NCBI GenBank assembly: GCA_022767345.1
Contig: JALEOD010000010.1
Coordinates: forward strand, 27,545-91,544
Source of the DNA: Emergencia sp.
Lineage (GTDB): Bacteria > Bacillota > Clostridia > Peptostreptococcales > Anaerovoracaceae
Direction of reading: 5' to 3'
DNA length: 64,000 bases
Shown here: positions 52,007 through 61,222 of the stretch, in pieces
How positions within the stretch are numbered: the first letter of the stretch is position 1
Layout of the letters: every line of letters starts with the position of its first letter
Notes under the pieces: generated by a model
What the model was told of the DNA's origin: nothing
Database searches by the model: none
What the model saw: the letters and a program-made list of their open reading frames with translations, nothing else
Made by a program: the position numbers and the translations under genes

Positions 52007-52375
52007 ATGGGCAGACTGTCAGAAGCCGAGCTCAACGTGCTCGGCGTTTTATGGGAAAGAGCAGAAGGGTTTGGACTTGGTGAAATTGTGGAAGCGCTGA
52101 AACCGGTAACCGGTTGGAGCAGAAATACGGTGCTGACCTATTTGACTCGCATGGAACGAAAGAAGCTGGTAAAAATTGACCGGAGCGGTGAGCCTCATCG
52201 CTATTTGGCAGAGGTCAGCAGAGAGGCTTGTGCTGCACCGGAAAGACGAAACCTTCTGGAAAAGGTATATGGAGGCGCAACGGGAGATTTAATTGCGGCA
52301 TTTTTGAAAGAAAGCAGGATTTCGGAGGAAGAACGGGAGCAGCTGAAACAGCTTTTAGATGAGATGGAGGTCTGA
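52007..52375 (+). CDS. blaI: BlaI/MecI/CopY family repressor
   Basis: A 122-residue winged-helix repressor: RLSEAELNVLGVLWERAEGF, then TGWSRNTVLTYLTRMERKKLVKID is the DNA-binding region (recognition helix NTVLTYLTRM). The C-terminal helices form the dimer. It sits directly after the large dyad at 51949-52002, which it must bind. The following M56 gene starts one base after its stop, the usual sensor/repressor arrangement. Confidence 0.9.
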   Translation: MGRLSEAELNVLGVLWERAEGFGLGEIVEALKPVTGWSRNTVLTYLTRMERKKLVKIDRSGEPHRYLAEVSREACAAPERRNLLEKVYGGATGDLIAAFLKESRISEEEREQLKQLLDEMEV

Positions 52376-52376
52376 T

Positions 52377-54359
52377 ATGACGAATATTTGGCAATTCCTG
52401 ATGCAGACTGCAGAGGTGACTCTAACCGCAGCAGTGCTGCTGCTTTTAAAAAGAATTTTTCAGGATAAACTGTCTCCAAGATGGCAGTACGGCATTTGGG
52501 CTTTGCTGGCGCTGAAAATACTTATACCGGCGGGCACAGGCGGAAAATACATCAGCATGGAACTGGCGGCTGCACTGGAGGCAGTAAAGACAATGTCCGA
52601 GAGAAATTTAAACTCGGCTTGCTTAAATTGGGCGACTCCAGTAACGCCGGAATTTCCGGTGCCGTGGATTTCAAAAGTCCCGCAGAGCTCCACGGATTGG
52701 CTGTTTGCGATTTATGCTGCAGGGGTATTTTTGCTTCTGCTGCGGTACATTGTAAGCTATGTGCGACTGCGCCTGATTTTGCGAAGAGGAAAACCTGTAG
52801 GCGAAAACTTTTGCGAAGATTTGCAAAGAATCTGCGAAAAATATGATTTGAAGCCATGCAGATGTATTTTTCTTGCGGGTATTTCTTCGGCCTTTGTCTG
52901 CGGTGTGTTAAGACCGGTACTGGTACTGCCGGAGCAGAGCAGCAGTGACGGCAGCGACAAAATCGACGAGAAAATATTGCTGCACGAGTTGCTGCATGTA
53001 AAATATTTTGATGTTCTGCAGGGGATTTTCTGGTGCTTCCTGCGTTGTCTGCACTGGTGTAATCCGTTGATCTGGTATGTTGCAGGAAAAATCACCTGCG
53101 ATATGGAGAGCCTGTGCGACCAGCGGGTTTTGGAGCGGCTTTCCGGCGAGGAAAGAAGGGATTACGGCAGGTTGCTTTTGTCCATGACTAACGAAAAATA
53201 TGCCAACGTGGCGGGCAGCACTTCTCTGTCCAACGGCGGTAAAAATATCGCAAAGCGCATCATAGCAATCGCTCACTTCAAAAAATACCCTAAGGGAATG
53301 GGGCTGGTTTCCGTTTGTATCTGCATACTTTTAGCCGGACCGATTTTTGGAAATGTATCTGCTATGGAGCTGCCCGGAAACGATGGGGTTCACGGCTGGC
53401 GCATGCCGGGCTGGGATAAAGAGTACGGGCTGGCGGCAGCGAATTTGAGACGGTGCAGTACCCCGGCAGGGGCAATCGATACCTATCTGAAAGGACTGAT
53501 CTATCAGGATGTTGTTTACTTGCGGGCGGCTCTTCCGCCAGAAAAGTGGGGAGCGGAACTGGAAGAAGTTGCTGTAAACAGCGGGCCGCTGGTCGGTTCA
53601 AAGTGCAGCATACAGAATTTGCAGACTTTGTCTGAGTACAAGGTATATAATCTGGAAAGCGAAGAAAAGGGAGAGCACCATGTGCAGGTGGTGTTTCAGT
53701 GGAATGAGCCATATCTAGGGGAAGATATGGTTGACGATGATGCTACTTGGATTTATGCAATTTTTCCACTGCGGCTTGACTGGGACGGCAGAGGCTGGAC
53801 TGTAGAAAATGATGGCGCACCAAGCTGCTACGAGATGGAGGACCGATTCGATATTGACCATATGGCATTTCCAAAAGTTCCATGGACGCAGCAATGGACT
53901 GCAGAGGGGAAAAACGGAACTGTACGAATTGAGGAACAGTGTTTTCAGACTGTGTATCAGGGGCAGGCAGGACTTTATGAAGAAGCCAAACAGGACGCCG
54001 TCTTTGAACTTCCAACCATTTGCAGGATTGTAACCTTTGAAAGCAACTGGACAGAGAACCGGAAGAAAACCGTAGAACATATTGGGATGCAGAACTTTAC
54101 AATTGAGGATACGGAGACGGACATTGAAGATTTGTATCGTGTAAAGCCGCCGGAAGACGGTTCGTCCTCTTCCAGTGACGGCGAGTCTATACTCGGCAAG
54201 ACTCTCACCGAAAAATGGGACGGGACGATTCGAGATGATGTTGGAATTTATATTTTCGGTGATGCGGAAACCTCAGGCTGCGCAGGCTATGTCGTGCGGA
54301 TTTTCTTAAATGAAGAACTGGTTGAAACCTTTAAGATAAAGCGAGGTGACGGGCTATGA
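52377..54359 (+). CDS. BlaR1-type M56 membrane metallopeptidase
   Basis: A 660-residue protein. The N-terminal part has membrane segments near residues 10-25, 40-50 and 108-135. The M56 zinc site HELLH is at 203-207 (H203, E204, H207), with a further membrane segment near 310-330. The C-terminal 320 residues should be extracellular. They do not show the SxxK/SDN/KTG set of a penicillin-binding sensor, so beta-lactams may not be the signal. The start at 52377 is chosen over 52359 because GGAGG lies between them. It should cleave the repressor on signal. Confidence 0.85.
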   Translation: MTNIWQFLMQTAEVTLTAAVLLLLKRIFQDKLSPRWQYGIWALLALKILIPAGTGGKYISMELAAALEAVKTMSERNLNSACLNWATPVTPEFPVPWISKVPQSSTDWLFAIYAAGVFLLLLRYIVSYVRLRLILRRGKPVGENFCEDLQRICEKYDLKPCRCIFLAGISSAFVCGVLRPVLVLPEQSSSDGSDKIDEKILLHELLHVKYFDVLQGIFWCFLRCLHWCNPLIWYVAGKITCDMESLCDQRVLERLSGEERRDYGRLLLSMTNEKYANVAGSTSLSNGGKNIAKRIIAIAHFKKYPKGMGLVSVCICILLAGPIFGNVSAMELPGNDGVHGWRMPGWDKEYGLAAANLRRCSTPAGAIDTYLKGLIYQDVVYLRAALPPEKWGAELEEVAVNSGPLVGSKCSIQNLQTLSEYKVYNLESEEKGEHHVQVVFQWNEPYLGEDMVDDDATWIYAIFPLRLDWDGRGWTVENDGAPSCYEMEDRFDIDHMAFPKVPWTQQWTAEGKNGTVRIEEQCFQTVYQGQAGLYEEAKQDAVFELPTICRIVTFESNWTENRKKTVEHIGMQNFTIEDTETDIEDLYRVKPPEDGSSSSSDGESILGKTLTEKWDGTIRDDVGIYIFGDAETSGCAGYVVRIFLNEELVETFKIKRGDGL

Positions 54360-56086
54360 ACAGAATCGCTTTTCAGCGTGCGATCAGGCAAATCGCCTGG
54401 GGCTATGTGTTCTTGTGCTTTAACATCAGCTTTGACTTAGACGGGGGAAAAGTGGAATTTTTGCCGGCATGGGCAGGTTATCTTCTCATGTTCATGGCGC
54501 TGGATACCATTGCAAAGTGGGAGCCGGCGGCTTCTCTCCTAAAACCAATCGGCGGGATACTGGCAGCGGAAGCAGTGATAGTATGGGCTGCAGACTTTAC
54601 AGGAGTAGAATTTGAACTTCCTTGGCTTACCATGCTGATTAGCATTTTGAACTTGTATTTCCAGTTTCAGCTTTTGACCAATTTGTCGGACATTGCCATA
54701 AGGGGAAATTCTGACTGTGGAAAAAGGCTGCGCATGCTGCGAACCGTGCAGACGGTGTATTTGACTTTGTACGGTAGCGTGGAGTTGTTTCCGGAAAATT
54801 GGACCCAGTGGTGGCTGCAAGGGCACCTGTTAATTGTCGGCATAGTAGTGGCTGGGCAGATTGCTGTGGTTATTGGGATTTGCGTAACGCTGTTTTCTTA
54901 CAGCAAGGAACATCAGAGCCTTTTAAATCTTCCAGCCCACGTCAAAAATGTCATTGCAGCCTTGGAGCAGCAAGGTCACGAGGCTTACGCTGTAGGCGGC
55001 TGTATCAGGGATCTGCTTATGGAGCGGCAGCCTTCTGACTGGGACATCTGCACTTCAGCACGTCCCGAGGAGACGACAGCGTGTTTTGGAGAGGCGAAGA
55101 CGGTGCAGACCGGCGCAAAGCATGGGACGGTTACGGTTTTGACAGAAGGCGGGCCGGTGGAAATTACCACCTACCGCATTGACGGCGATTATCTGGATGG
55201 ACGCCACCCGGAGGTGGTAATCTTTACGCCCAATCTTGAAGAGGACCTGAAACGGCGTGACTTCACCATGAATGCCCTTGCCTATAATCCGGAGCGGGGA
55301 CTGGTGGATTTGCATAACGGCGCCTATGATATCAAGCATAAAATGGTTCGCTGTGTCGGGGAGCCGCAGAAACGCTTTGAGGAGGACGCCCTTCGGATAT
55401 TGCGTGCCCTTCGGTTCCGTTCAGTGCTGTGTTTTCAGATGGATATGGAGACGGCGAAGGCGGTTCGCAGCTGCGCACATCTGCTGACAAAAATTTCTAA
55501 AGAACGAATCAATGGGGAATTTTCCAAGCTGGTTCTGGGACCTGCTGTGGACACGGTCATTGGCAGCTATTATGAGGTGCTGCGGGTGTGCTGCCCTGGA
55601 CTTGTACCGGCTTCTGTAAAGAAACTTCCCGAGGAACTTTCCCTTCGCCTTGCAGTGCTTTTTCCTGAGGGGACAAAGGAAGCCCTGCGGGAATTGAAGT
55701 ATGATAACAGGACGGTAGAGCAGGCGTCGGCCATCGCGAGACTTCTGGCGGCGCAGCCGTTTTTGCCGCAGCAGCAAACGCAGGCGCAGCAGGCGCTGGC
55801 GCAGAGCATTTGCCGCATGCTGAAAGCAGAGGGGGAATTTGTTACCAGAATGTACTATGCAGTTTTTGGCGAGGAGGCCAGCGTCAAAGCCGTTATCGAC
55901 AGCGGTACCTGTTGGAATCTGAAACAGCTTGCCATAAGCGGCGGTGACTTGATTAAGCTGGGCGCAGAGCCCGGCCCTGCCATCGGCAGCATATTAGATG
56001 AAATGCTGGAGCTGGTTATAGACGAAAAATTAGAGAACTCCAGTGATTGTTTGCTGGATTATGCGAGAGAAAGGGGAACATTATGA
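54356..56086 (+). CDS. Membrane domain fused to a CCA tRNA nucleotidyltransferase
   Basis: A 576-residue protein in one uninterrupted frame. Residues 1-182 hold five or six hydrophobic segments (for example LPAWAGYLLMFMALDTI and VVAGQIAVVIGICVTLF). From about residue 190 it is a class II nucleotidyltransferase: GGCIRD (214-219), the metal aspartates in DWD (228-230), RRDFTMNALAY (300-310) and FEEDALRILRALRF. A normal bacterial enzyme would start near residue 190, yet no start codon with a ribosome site lies there. It overlaps the M56 gene by four bases. The protein would repair or add CCA ends at the membrane. Confidence 0.8.
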   Translation: MNRIAFQRAIRQIAWGYVFLCFNISFDLDGGKVEFLPAWAGYLLMFMALDTIAKWEPAASLLKPIGGILAAEAVIVWAADFTGVEFELPWLTMLISILNLYFQFQLLTNLSDIAIRGNSDCGKRLRMLRTVQTVYLTLYGSVELFPENWTQWWLQGHLLIVGIVVAGQIAVVIGICVTLFSYSKEHQSLLNLPAHVKNVIAALEQQGHEAYAVGGCIRDLLMERQPSDWDICTSARPEETTACFGEAKTVQTGAKHGTVTVLTEGGPVEITTYRIDGDYLDGRHPEVVIFTPNLEEDLKRRDFTMNALAYNPERGLVDLHNGAYDIKHKMVRCVGEPQKRFEEDALRILRALRFRSVLCFQMDMETAKAVRSCAHLLTKISKERINGEFSKLVLGPAVDTVIGSYYEVLRVCCPGLVPASVKKLPEELSLRLAVLFPEGTKEALRELKYDNRTVEQASAIARLLAAQPFLPQQQTQAQQALAQSICRMLKAEGEFVTRMYYAVFGEEASVKAVIDSGTCWNLKQLAISGGDLIKLGAEPGPAIGSILDEMLELVIDEKLENSSDCLLDYARERGTL

Positions 56087-56964
56087 TAAAGCATATATGG
56101 GCAGTATACTTTAGTCCGACAGGCGGCACGAAGGAGCTGACGGTTCACATTGCAGAGGCTGCGGCAAAGGCTGTTGCAGAAGCGGTATTGGAGAACCTGG
56201 GCGCTGTGGCTGCAAGGAATGCTGTGACAGAGCTGAATCCTGCCAAGGTGCGGGAGCTTGATCTCACAAAGCCGGAAAACAGACAGAAGTCGGTCTCTTT
56301 CAGCGAGGAGGATTTCGTGATATTCGGCTTGCCGACTTATGCGGGCAGGGTACCCAACAAAATCATGCCCTATATCAGAGACTCAGTGAAAGGTTTCGGA
56401 GCTTCCTGCGTGCCTGTAGTTACTTTCGGCGGACGCAGTTTTGATGACAGTCTGGCTGAACTTTCGGATTTGCTGGAAGAGGCAGGCTTTAAACTGGAGG
56501 GCGGCGGGGCATTTGTGTGCCGCCATGCCTTTGCGAAGGTGGCGGAGGGAAGACCGGAAAGAGCGGACTTTGAAAAAGCGGCAGAGCTGGGAAAAGGTGC
56601 GATGAAGAACTTGCAGACAGGACATGCCCTCAGTGCAGAGGTATTTCCGGGAAATCATCCGGCAGGACCTTATTATGTGCCGAAGGGACTGGATGGCGCG
56701 CCGGCAGTTTTCCTGAAAGCCAGGCCGGTGACTGATTCTGCAAAATGCACCGGCTGTGGACTTTGCGCGGAGTGCTGTCCTATGGGGAGCATTCATTCGA
56801 AGGAGCCTTTTGAAACGACCGGTATTTGTATCAAATGTCAGGCATGTATTGCAGCTTGCTCACAAAGCGCAAGATATTTTGCAGATGAGGCATTCCTCAG
56901 TCACAAAGCTATGCTGGAGCGGGATTTTGCCGGCAGCAGAGCAGAAAGCCAGATTTGGATATAG
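56083..56964 (+). CDS. EFR1-type ferrodoxin (flavodoxin plus 2[4Fe-4S])
   Basis: A 293-residue protein. The N-terminal flavodoxin-like domain begins AVYFSPTGGTKELTVHIAEA, with the phosphate loop SPTGGT, and LPTYAGRVPNKIMPYI follows. The C-terminus has two cluster motifs, CTGCGLCAECCPMGSI and CIKCQACIAACSQSA. The start at 56083 overlaps the upstream stop (ATGA). It probably moves electrons from ferredoxin to an unknown acceptor. Confidence 0.88.
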   Translation: MIKHIWAVYFSPTGGTKELTVHIAEAAAKAVAEAVLENLGAVAARNAVTELNPAKVRELDLTKPENRQKSVSFSEEDFVIFGLPTYAGRVPNKIMPYIRDSVKGFGASCVPVVTFGGRSFDDSLAELSDLLEEAGFKLEGGGAFVCRHAFAKVAEGRPERADFEKAAELGKGAMKNLQTGHALSAEVFPGNHPAGPYYVPKGLDGAPAVFLKARPVTDSAKCTGCGLCAECCPMGSIHSKEPFETTGICIKCQACIAACSQSARYFADEAFLSHKAMLERDFAGSRAESQIWI

Positions 56965-57084
56965 TGTGGTTTTCAAAACCTGCGGAAAAGTTTTCTTATT
57001 TACAAACAAAATCGGCATTTTGAAAAACATCTCTTAAAAAAACTGAAAACTGGCAGAAAGATACATTGAATTCCACGAATAAAT

Positions 57085-58704
57085 CTACACCTCAAACAGC
57101 TCCGGATGGAGTCTATAGCAGGCGATGGTCTGATACATCAGGTGGCTTGCGAGCATGTCGTCTGTCTTAAAATTGGTAATGGCATAGATTTTATTAAGCC
57201 GGTATTGAATGGTATTTCTGTGGACGAAAAGCCGGCTGGCGGTAGCCTTGACTTCACAGCCGGCGTCCAGATAATAAACGCTGAGGGTTTCCAGCAGCGC
57301 GTCACTATCCGCGTCTTCCAGCAGCGGCTTTAGAATGTTGCGGCAGATGCGGAAGGAATCATTCTTTTCGCCGCAGATGGTTTCGCATTGGTGGGCGAAG
57401 AGAATATCACCGTAGGAGAATAATTTCCGGCCCGGGAAGATGGAAATGGCGAGAGGAATGGTTTCACTGTACAGCAGATAGGTTTTGCGGGTTTCCTCTG
57501 CCTTGTTGTCACACGGGAAGAAGGAGATGGTATAGTTTGTGCAGAGGGTGTCCAGCCGTTCTGTCATTTCCTGGAAATATTCCCTGTCTGTATTATCGGT
57601 GGGGGAGTACATAATGAAGCTGACGATGAGGGATTCATAGGTATCTACGATGACGGTTTTGCCCCAGTCTTCAGAGCAGGACTTAATCTGCTGCACCATT
57701 TCTCTCTGCAGGCGGAGTTTGTCCTGGGGCTCCAGACCGCTCAGTGAAGGACGCAAAAATACTGAAGTATTGATGGTGCGAATATCGATAGAAAGCTTTG
57801 TGGAAATCTGGCGCATTTTTTCTGAGTCACCGTCCAGGATGGATGAAATCAAAGAGTTTTCCAGAATGTTGTCTGCGTCCAGATTCCAAAGCCTGGAGAA
57901 AATTTCCAGTAGTTCAACCACATCGTACATGTCGTCCATGGTGAGAGAGCCGAATTCGTCGATGGCGTAAATCGAGAAGTTTCGGTATTCAAAGACGGTG
58001 AAGGGCAGGCGAAAAATGCGCAGCGCCCGCCCCTGCCAAAGACCTTCCGCGCCGTGGGCATCTGAACAGTCGGTTTTTTCGTAAAGCTGGTGTATGTCAG
58101 AGGCCGTGATGTCGTTGGAAGCGGGATATTTTGACAGACAGACGTTGTTCATGACCGTATCAGAAAGAAGCACTGTGCACTTGAGTGAATCGCTGATAAG
58201 GCGCAGCAGATTCGTCAGATTTTTGCGGTTCTCCGGCAGTCTCGAAAATAGGGCTACCACGTTATTAATCAGGTCTTTTTCTTTATTTTTCGCATGGAAA
58301 ATCGCTTTATAAACATCGTAAAGAACCTCCCGATAGAAACAGTCTATCCGGCCTTCGGGCATGACAATCAGAGGAAACCCAAGTCGGTCGGCAGTTTCGA
58401 TGAGAGAAGGATGAATCTCTTTCAGGTAAATTCCTACGTAGTAAATCACTACGGCAGCGTCACCCAGACTGTGCATTTGCTCAATATGCTTGCACTGCAG
58501 CTCATAGTTATCTGCGATAGCGCGGAAAGAGGTCAGCGTCATGTCGCTGTCGTTGACCGGGGCTTCCAGAGAAAACAGTTCGGCATCGTAAATTTCCAGT
58601 ACAGAAACATTGTTGACGATATGGGAAAGCCCTTTATGACCTGCAATGACTTTGGCACTGCGCAGAGAAGGGAGTTTCAGACAGTCGGAAACAGTAAGGC
58701 TCAT
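57085..58704 (-). CDS. PucR-family transcriptional regulator
   Basis: A 539-residue regulator. Residues 1-120 are the PucR N-terminal domain (LTVSDCLKLPSLRSAKVIAG and the LGFPLIVMPEG end). A GAF-like middle follows, and the C-terminal helix-turn-helix is DAGCEVKATASRLFVHRNTI (about residues 470-520). GGAGGTAATCCT precedes the ATG. It is divergent from the permease/M29/DUF917 genes and probably activates them in response to their substrate, in the way PucR controls purine catabolism. Confidence 0.88.
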   Translation of the reverse strand: MSLTVSDCLKLPSLRSAKVIAGHKGLSHIVNNVSVLEIYDAELFSLEAPVNDSDMTLTSFRAIADNYELQCKHIEQMHSLGDAAVVIYYVGIYLKEIHPSLIETADRLGFPLIVMPEGRIDCFYREVLYDVYKAIFHAKNKEKDLINNVVALFSRLPENRKNLTNLLRLISDSLKCTVLLSDTVMNNVCLSKYPASNDITASDIHQLYEKTDCSDAHGAEGLWQGRALRIFRLPFTVFEYRNFSIYAIDEFGSLTMDDMYDVVELLEIFSRLWNLDADNILENSLISSILDGDSEKMRQISTKLSIDIRTINTSVFLRPSLSGLEPQDKLRLQREMVQQIKSCSEDWGKTVIVDTYESLIVSFIMYSPTDNTDREYFQEMTERLDTLCTNYTISFFPCDNKAEETRKTYLLYSETIPLAISIFPGRKLFSYGDILFAHQCETICGEKNDSFRICRNILKPLLEDADSDALLETLSVYYLDAGCEVKATASRLFVHRNTIQYRLNKIYAITNFKTDDMLASHLMYQTIACYRLHPELFEV

Positions 58705-58831
58705 AGGATTACCTCCATATTAATTGTAATGTCTATATTCTATTCCAAGGGAAATGGAAACGCAAGAAATAATTGTAAATATAAATAAATAATCATGAAA
58801 TTTTTCCATATATTCGCTGGCAAATTATCCT

Positions 58832-58860
58832 TTGATTGTTTATATGCACAAAAATATAAA
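58832..58860 (+). promoter_or_regulatory. Promoter of the permease/M29/DUF917 operon
   Basis: TTGATT (58832-58837), 17 bases, TATAAA (58855-58860). A palindrome GGGATATCCC at 58890-58899 lies in the leader. The rest of the 256-base divergent region holds no gene. Confidence 0.55.
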
Positions 58861-58960
58861 GACTTTTTCCGCAATTACGCCAATGACAGGGGATATCCCA
58901 TGCTGATATACTTACTACAACGCAATAATACTTTTGTTTATCCCGAAAGGAGGAACCGAT

Positions 58961-60250
58961 ATGGCTGAAGTAAAGAAAAGTCATGTTGAAACAATTACGC
59001 TGGAACAGGTTCCGGACAGTGAAAAAAAGAGCTGGCCGTCTATCGCCTTTATCTGGGCGGGAAATGTAATCTGCGTACCGGCATTGATGGTAGGCGCTAT
59101 GGTATCAGCCGGACTGAATTTTAAAGATTCCATCTTGGCGATGTTCATCGGCTACGGAATCGTAGTAGCTTTGATGATGCTCATTGCAGCCCAGTCGGCG
59201 CAGACCGGGAGACCGACTGTAATGGCAGTATCAAGGGCGCTGGGTGACAGAGGTTCTCAGTATACCCTATCCCTGATTATCGCAATTTCCATGATTGGGT
59301 GGTACGGCTATCAGACTATTGTCTGTGCGTCTTCATTCTGTTCACTCATGCAGTCCAGCTTTGGAATTGCATTTCCTGAATGGCTGGCATGTATCCTTTG
59401 GGGTACGCTGATGTTGATTACGGCATTTTACGGCATCGGTCTGACAAAGATTCTCAACGTAGTCAGTGTGCCGCTCCTGTTTGTATTTCTAATTTACGGT
59501 GTGTCGATTGCCTTGGGCGACGGCGGTACTGCAGTATTGTCAGCATATGAGCCGGCAGGCGGTGGCGGCATGCTGGTTGGCATTACCATTTCTGTTGGTG
59601 GATTCATCTCCGGGGCGGCAACCTGCGGTGACTATAACCGTTACAGTAAAGACGGAAAAAGCGCAGCCCTTTCCTGTCTCTTTGGTGTCATTCCGGCGGG
59701 TGTCGGCGCGCTGGCATGCGGCGCAATTTTGTCTATCTGCTCCGGTGATTCAGATATCACTGTAATGTTTGCCAATGTAGGTCTTCCTGCAGCAGGTATG
59801 CTGGTTCTGATTCTGGCAACATGGACAACCAACGTAGGAAACGCTTATTCAGCAGGTATCGCAGTGGTAGATATTTTTAAAATGAGAGATGACAGAAGAG
59901 CCATCGTGACAGCAATCTGCGGTATTATCGGTATTCTGCTCTCCCTGGGCGGCATCGTTTACTATTTTGTAGACTTCCTGTCTATTCTCAGCTATCTGAT
60001 TACACCGATTTGCGCAGTGCTCATTGCGGATTACTGGATCATGGGCCGCGGCAAGGCTGAAGGCTGGGAGCCGTTCCCGGGTGTCAACTGGCTTGGCATT
60101 ATCGCATGGATCTGCGGCGCGCTGACTACCTACTTCGACAAATTCTTCATTCCAGAGCTGGTCGGCATTGCGGTAACCATCGTCGTTTACTGGATTCTCT
60201 GCACTGTAGTGAAGAACCCGAAATACAATCCATTTGTTAAGGAGGCGTAA
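58961..60250 (+). CDS. NCS1-type cytosine/purine permease family transporter
   Basis: A 429-residue protein with about twelve membrane segments. PSIAFIWAGNVICVPALMVG, FIGYGIVVALMMLIAAQSAQ and GRPTVMAVSRALGDRGS are typical of the CodB group, and GAATCGDYNRYSKDGK is a family motif. It imports a nucleobase or a nucleobase-like compound such as a hydantoin. The start at 58961 follows AAAGGAGG; the frame is open from 58934. The aminopeptidase-like gene follows three bases after its stop. Confidence 0.87.
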   Translation: MAEVKKSHVETITLEQVPDSEKKSWPSIAFIWAGNVICVPALMVGAMVSAGLNFKDSILAMFIGYGIVVALMMLIAAQSAQTGRPTVMAVSRALGDRGSQYTLSLIIAISMIGWYGYQTIVCASSFCSLMQSSFGIAFPEWLACILWGTLMLITAFYGIGLTKILNVVSVPLLFVFLIYGVSIALGDGGTAVLSAYEPAGGGGMLVGITISVGGFISGAATCGDYNRYSKDGKSAALSCLFGVIPAGVGALACGAILSICSGDSDITVMFANVGLPAAGMLVLILATWTTNVGNAYSAGIAVVDIFKMRDDRRAIVTAICGIIGILLSLGGIVYYFVDFLSILSYLITPICAVLIADYWIMGRGKAEGWEPFPGVNWLGIIAWICGALTTYFDKFFIPELVGIAVTIVVYWILCTVVKNPKYNPFVKEA

Positions 60251-60253
60251 ACC

Positions 60254-61195
60254 ATGAATACTTACGAAGCGGCAAAAATTTCTATCCAGTCCTGCATGGG
60301 TGTAAAACCGGGCGAGAGATTCCTGATTCTCACCGACATTGAGCAGCTGGATCTTGCCAGGGAATTTGTAAAAGCAGGAAACGATCTGGGTATCGAAACA
60401 ATTATGGCAGTAGGTCCTGTCCATCAGGGCGGCGAAATGCCGGAGCTTTGCAAGGCGGCCCTCGACGAGGCACAGGTGTGCATGATGATTACCACCGGCT
60501 CTTACACCCACACAAAAGGCAGAGCGGAAGCCACAGAAAGAGGCTGCAGAATTGCTTCCATGCCGGGCATCACCGAAGATATTGTAAAGATGACTTTAGG
60601 CGCTGATTACGATGAGGTAGAGCGCATCGGAAACATTCTGGCAGAGAAGCTGACAAAGGCTGAAAAAATACATATTACCACTGAGGCAGGCACCGATTTG
60701 ACCCTTTACTGCGGCGGCAGAGAAGGGATTGCGGATACCGGAAAACTGACGGAAAAGGGTGCATTCGGCAATCTTCCGGCAGGAGAAGCCATGGTGGCGC
60801 CTATTGAAACAAAAGGCGACGGTGTGCTGGTAGTCGACGGCGTTATCGCAGATTTTAAGGTGATGGAAGAACCGCTGACCCTGACCTTTGCGGACGGCAG
60901 AATTGTGAAGACAGAAGGTGCTGACGCAGAGATGTTTGAGGAATTTGTCGGCCAGTTTGAAGATGCTGCAAAGAATGTATGCGAATTTGGTATCGGCACC
61001 AATCCGACCTGTGAAATCATGGGCAACGGTCTGGTCGACGAGAAAGTGTTCGGCACCATTCATATCGCCTGCGGCAACAACCTGTTCATGGGCGGACAGC
61101 AGGACTGCGATATGCACTATGATATGATTATCAACGCGCCGACTGTCTGGATTGATGATGAGTGCGTGATGGAAAAGGGAAACCATATTTATTAA
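60254..61195 (+). CDS. M29-like metallohydrolase
   Basis: A 313-residue protein related to thermophilic aminopeptidases of family M29 and to the 2,5-dihydroxypyridine dioxygenase group: KISIQSCMGVKPGERFLILT, the central GTDLTLYCGGR, then EFGIGTNP and HIACGNNLFMGG with several acids and histidines that should bind metal. An annotation as leucyl aminopeptidase is common. In this operon it more likely opens or trims a heterocycle-derived amide. The exact reaction is unknown. Confidence 0.75.
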   Translation: MNTYEAAKISIQSCMGVKPGERFLILTDIEQLDLAREFVKAGNDLGIETIMAVGPVHQGGEMPELCKAALDEAQVCMMITTGSYTHTKGRAEATERGCRIASMPGITEDIVKMTLGADYDEVERIGNILAEKLTKAEKIHITTEAGTDLTLYCGGREGIADTGKLTEKGAFGNLPAGEAMVAPIETKGDGVLVVDGVIADFKVMEEPLTLTFADGRIVKTEGADAEMFEEFVGQFEDAAKNVCEFGIGTNPTCEIMGNGLVDEKVFGTIHIACGNNLFMGGQQDCDMHYDMIINAPTVWIDDECVMEKGNHIY

Positions 61196-61222
61196 AGCGG
61201 AATAGATTTGAGAGGTAAGAAA

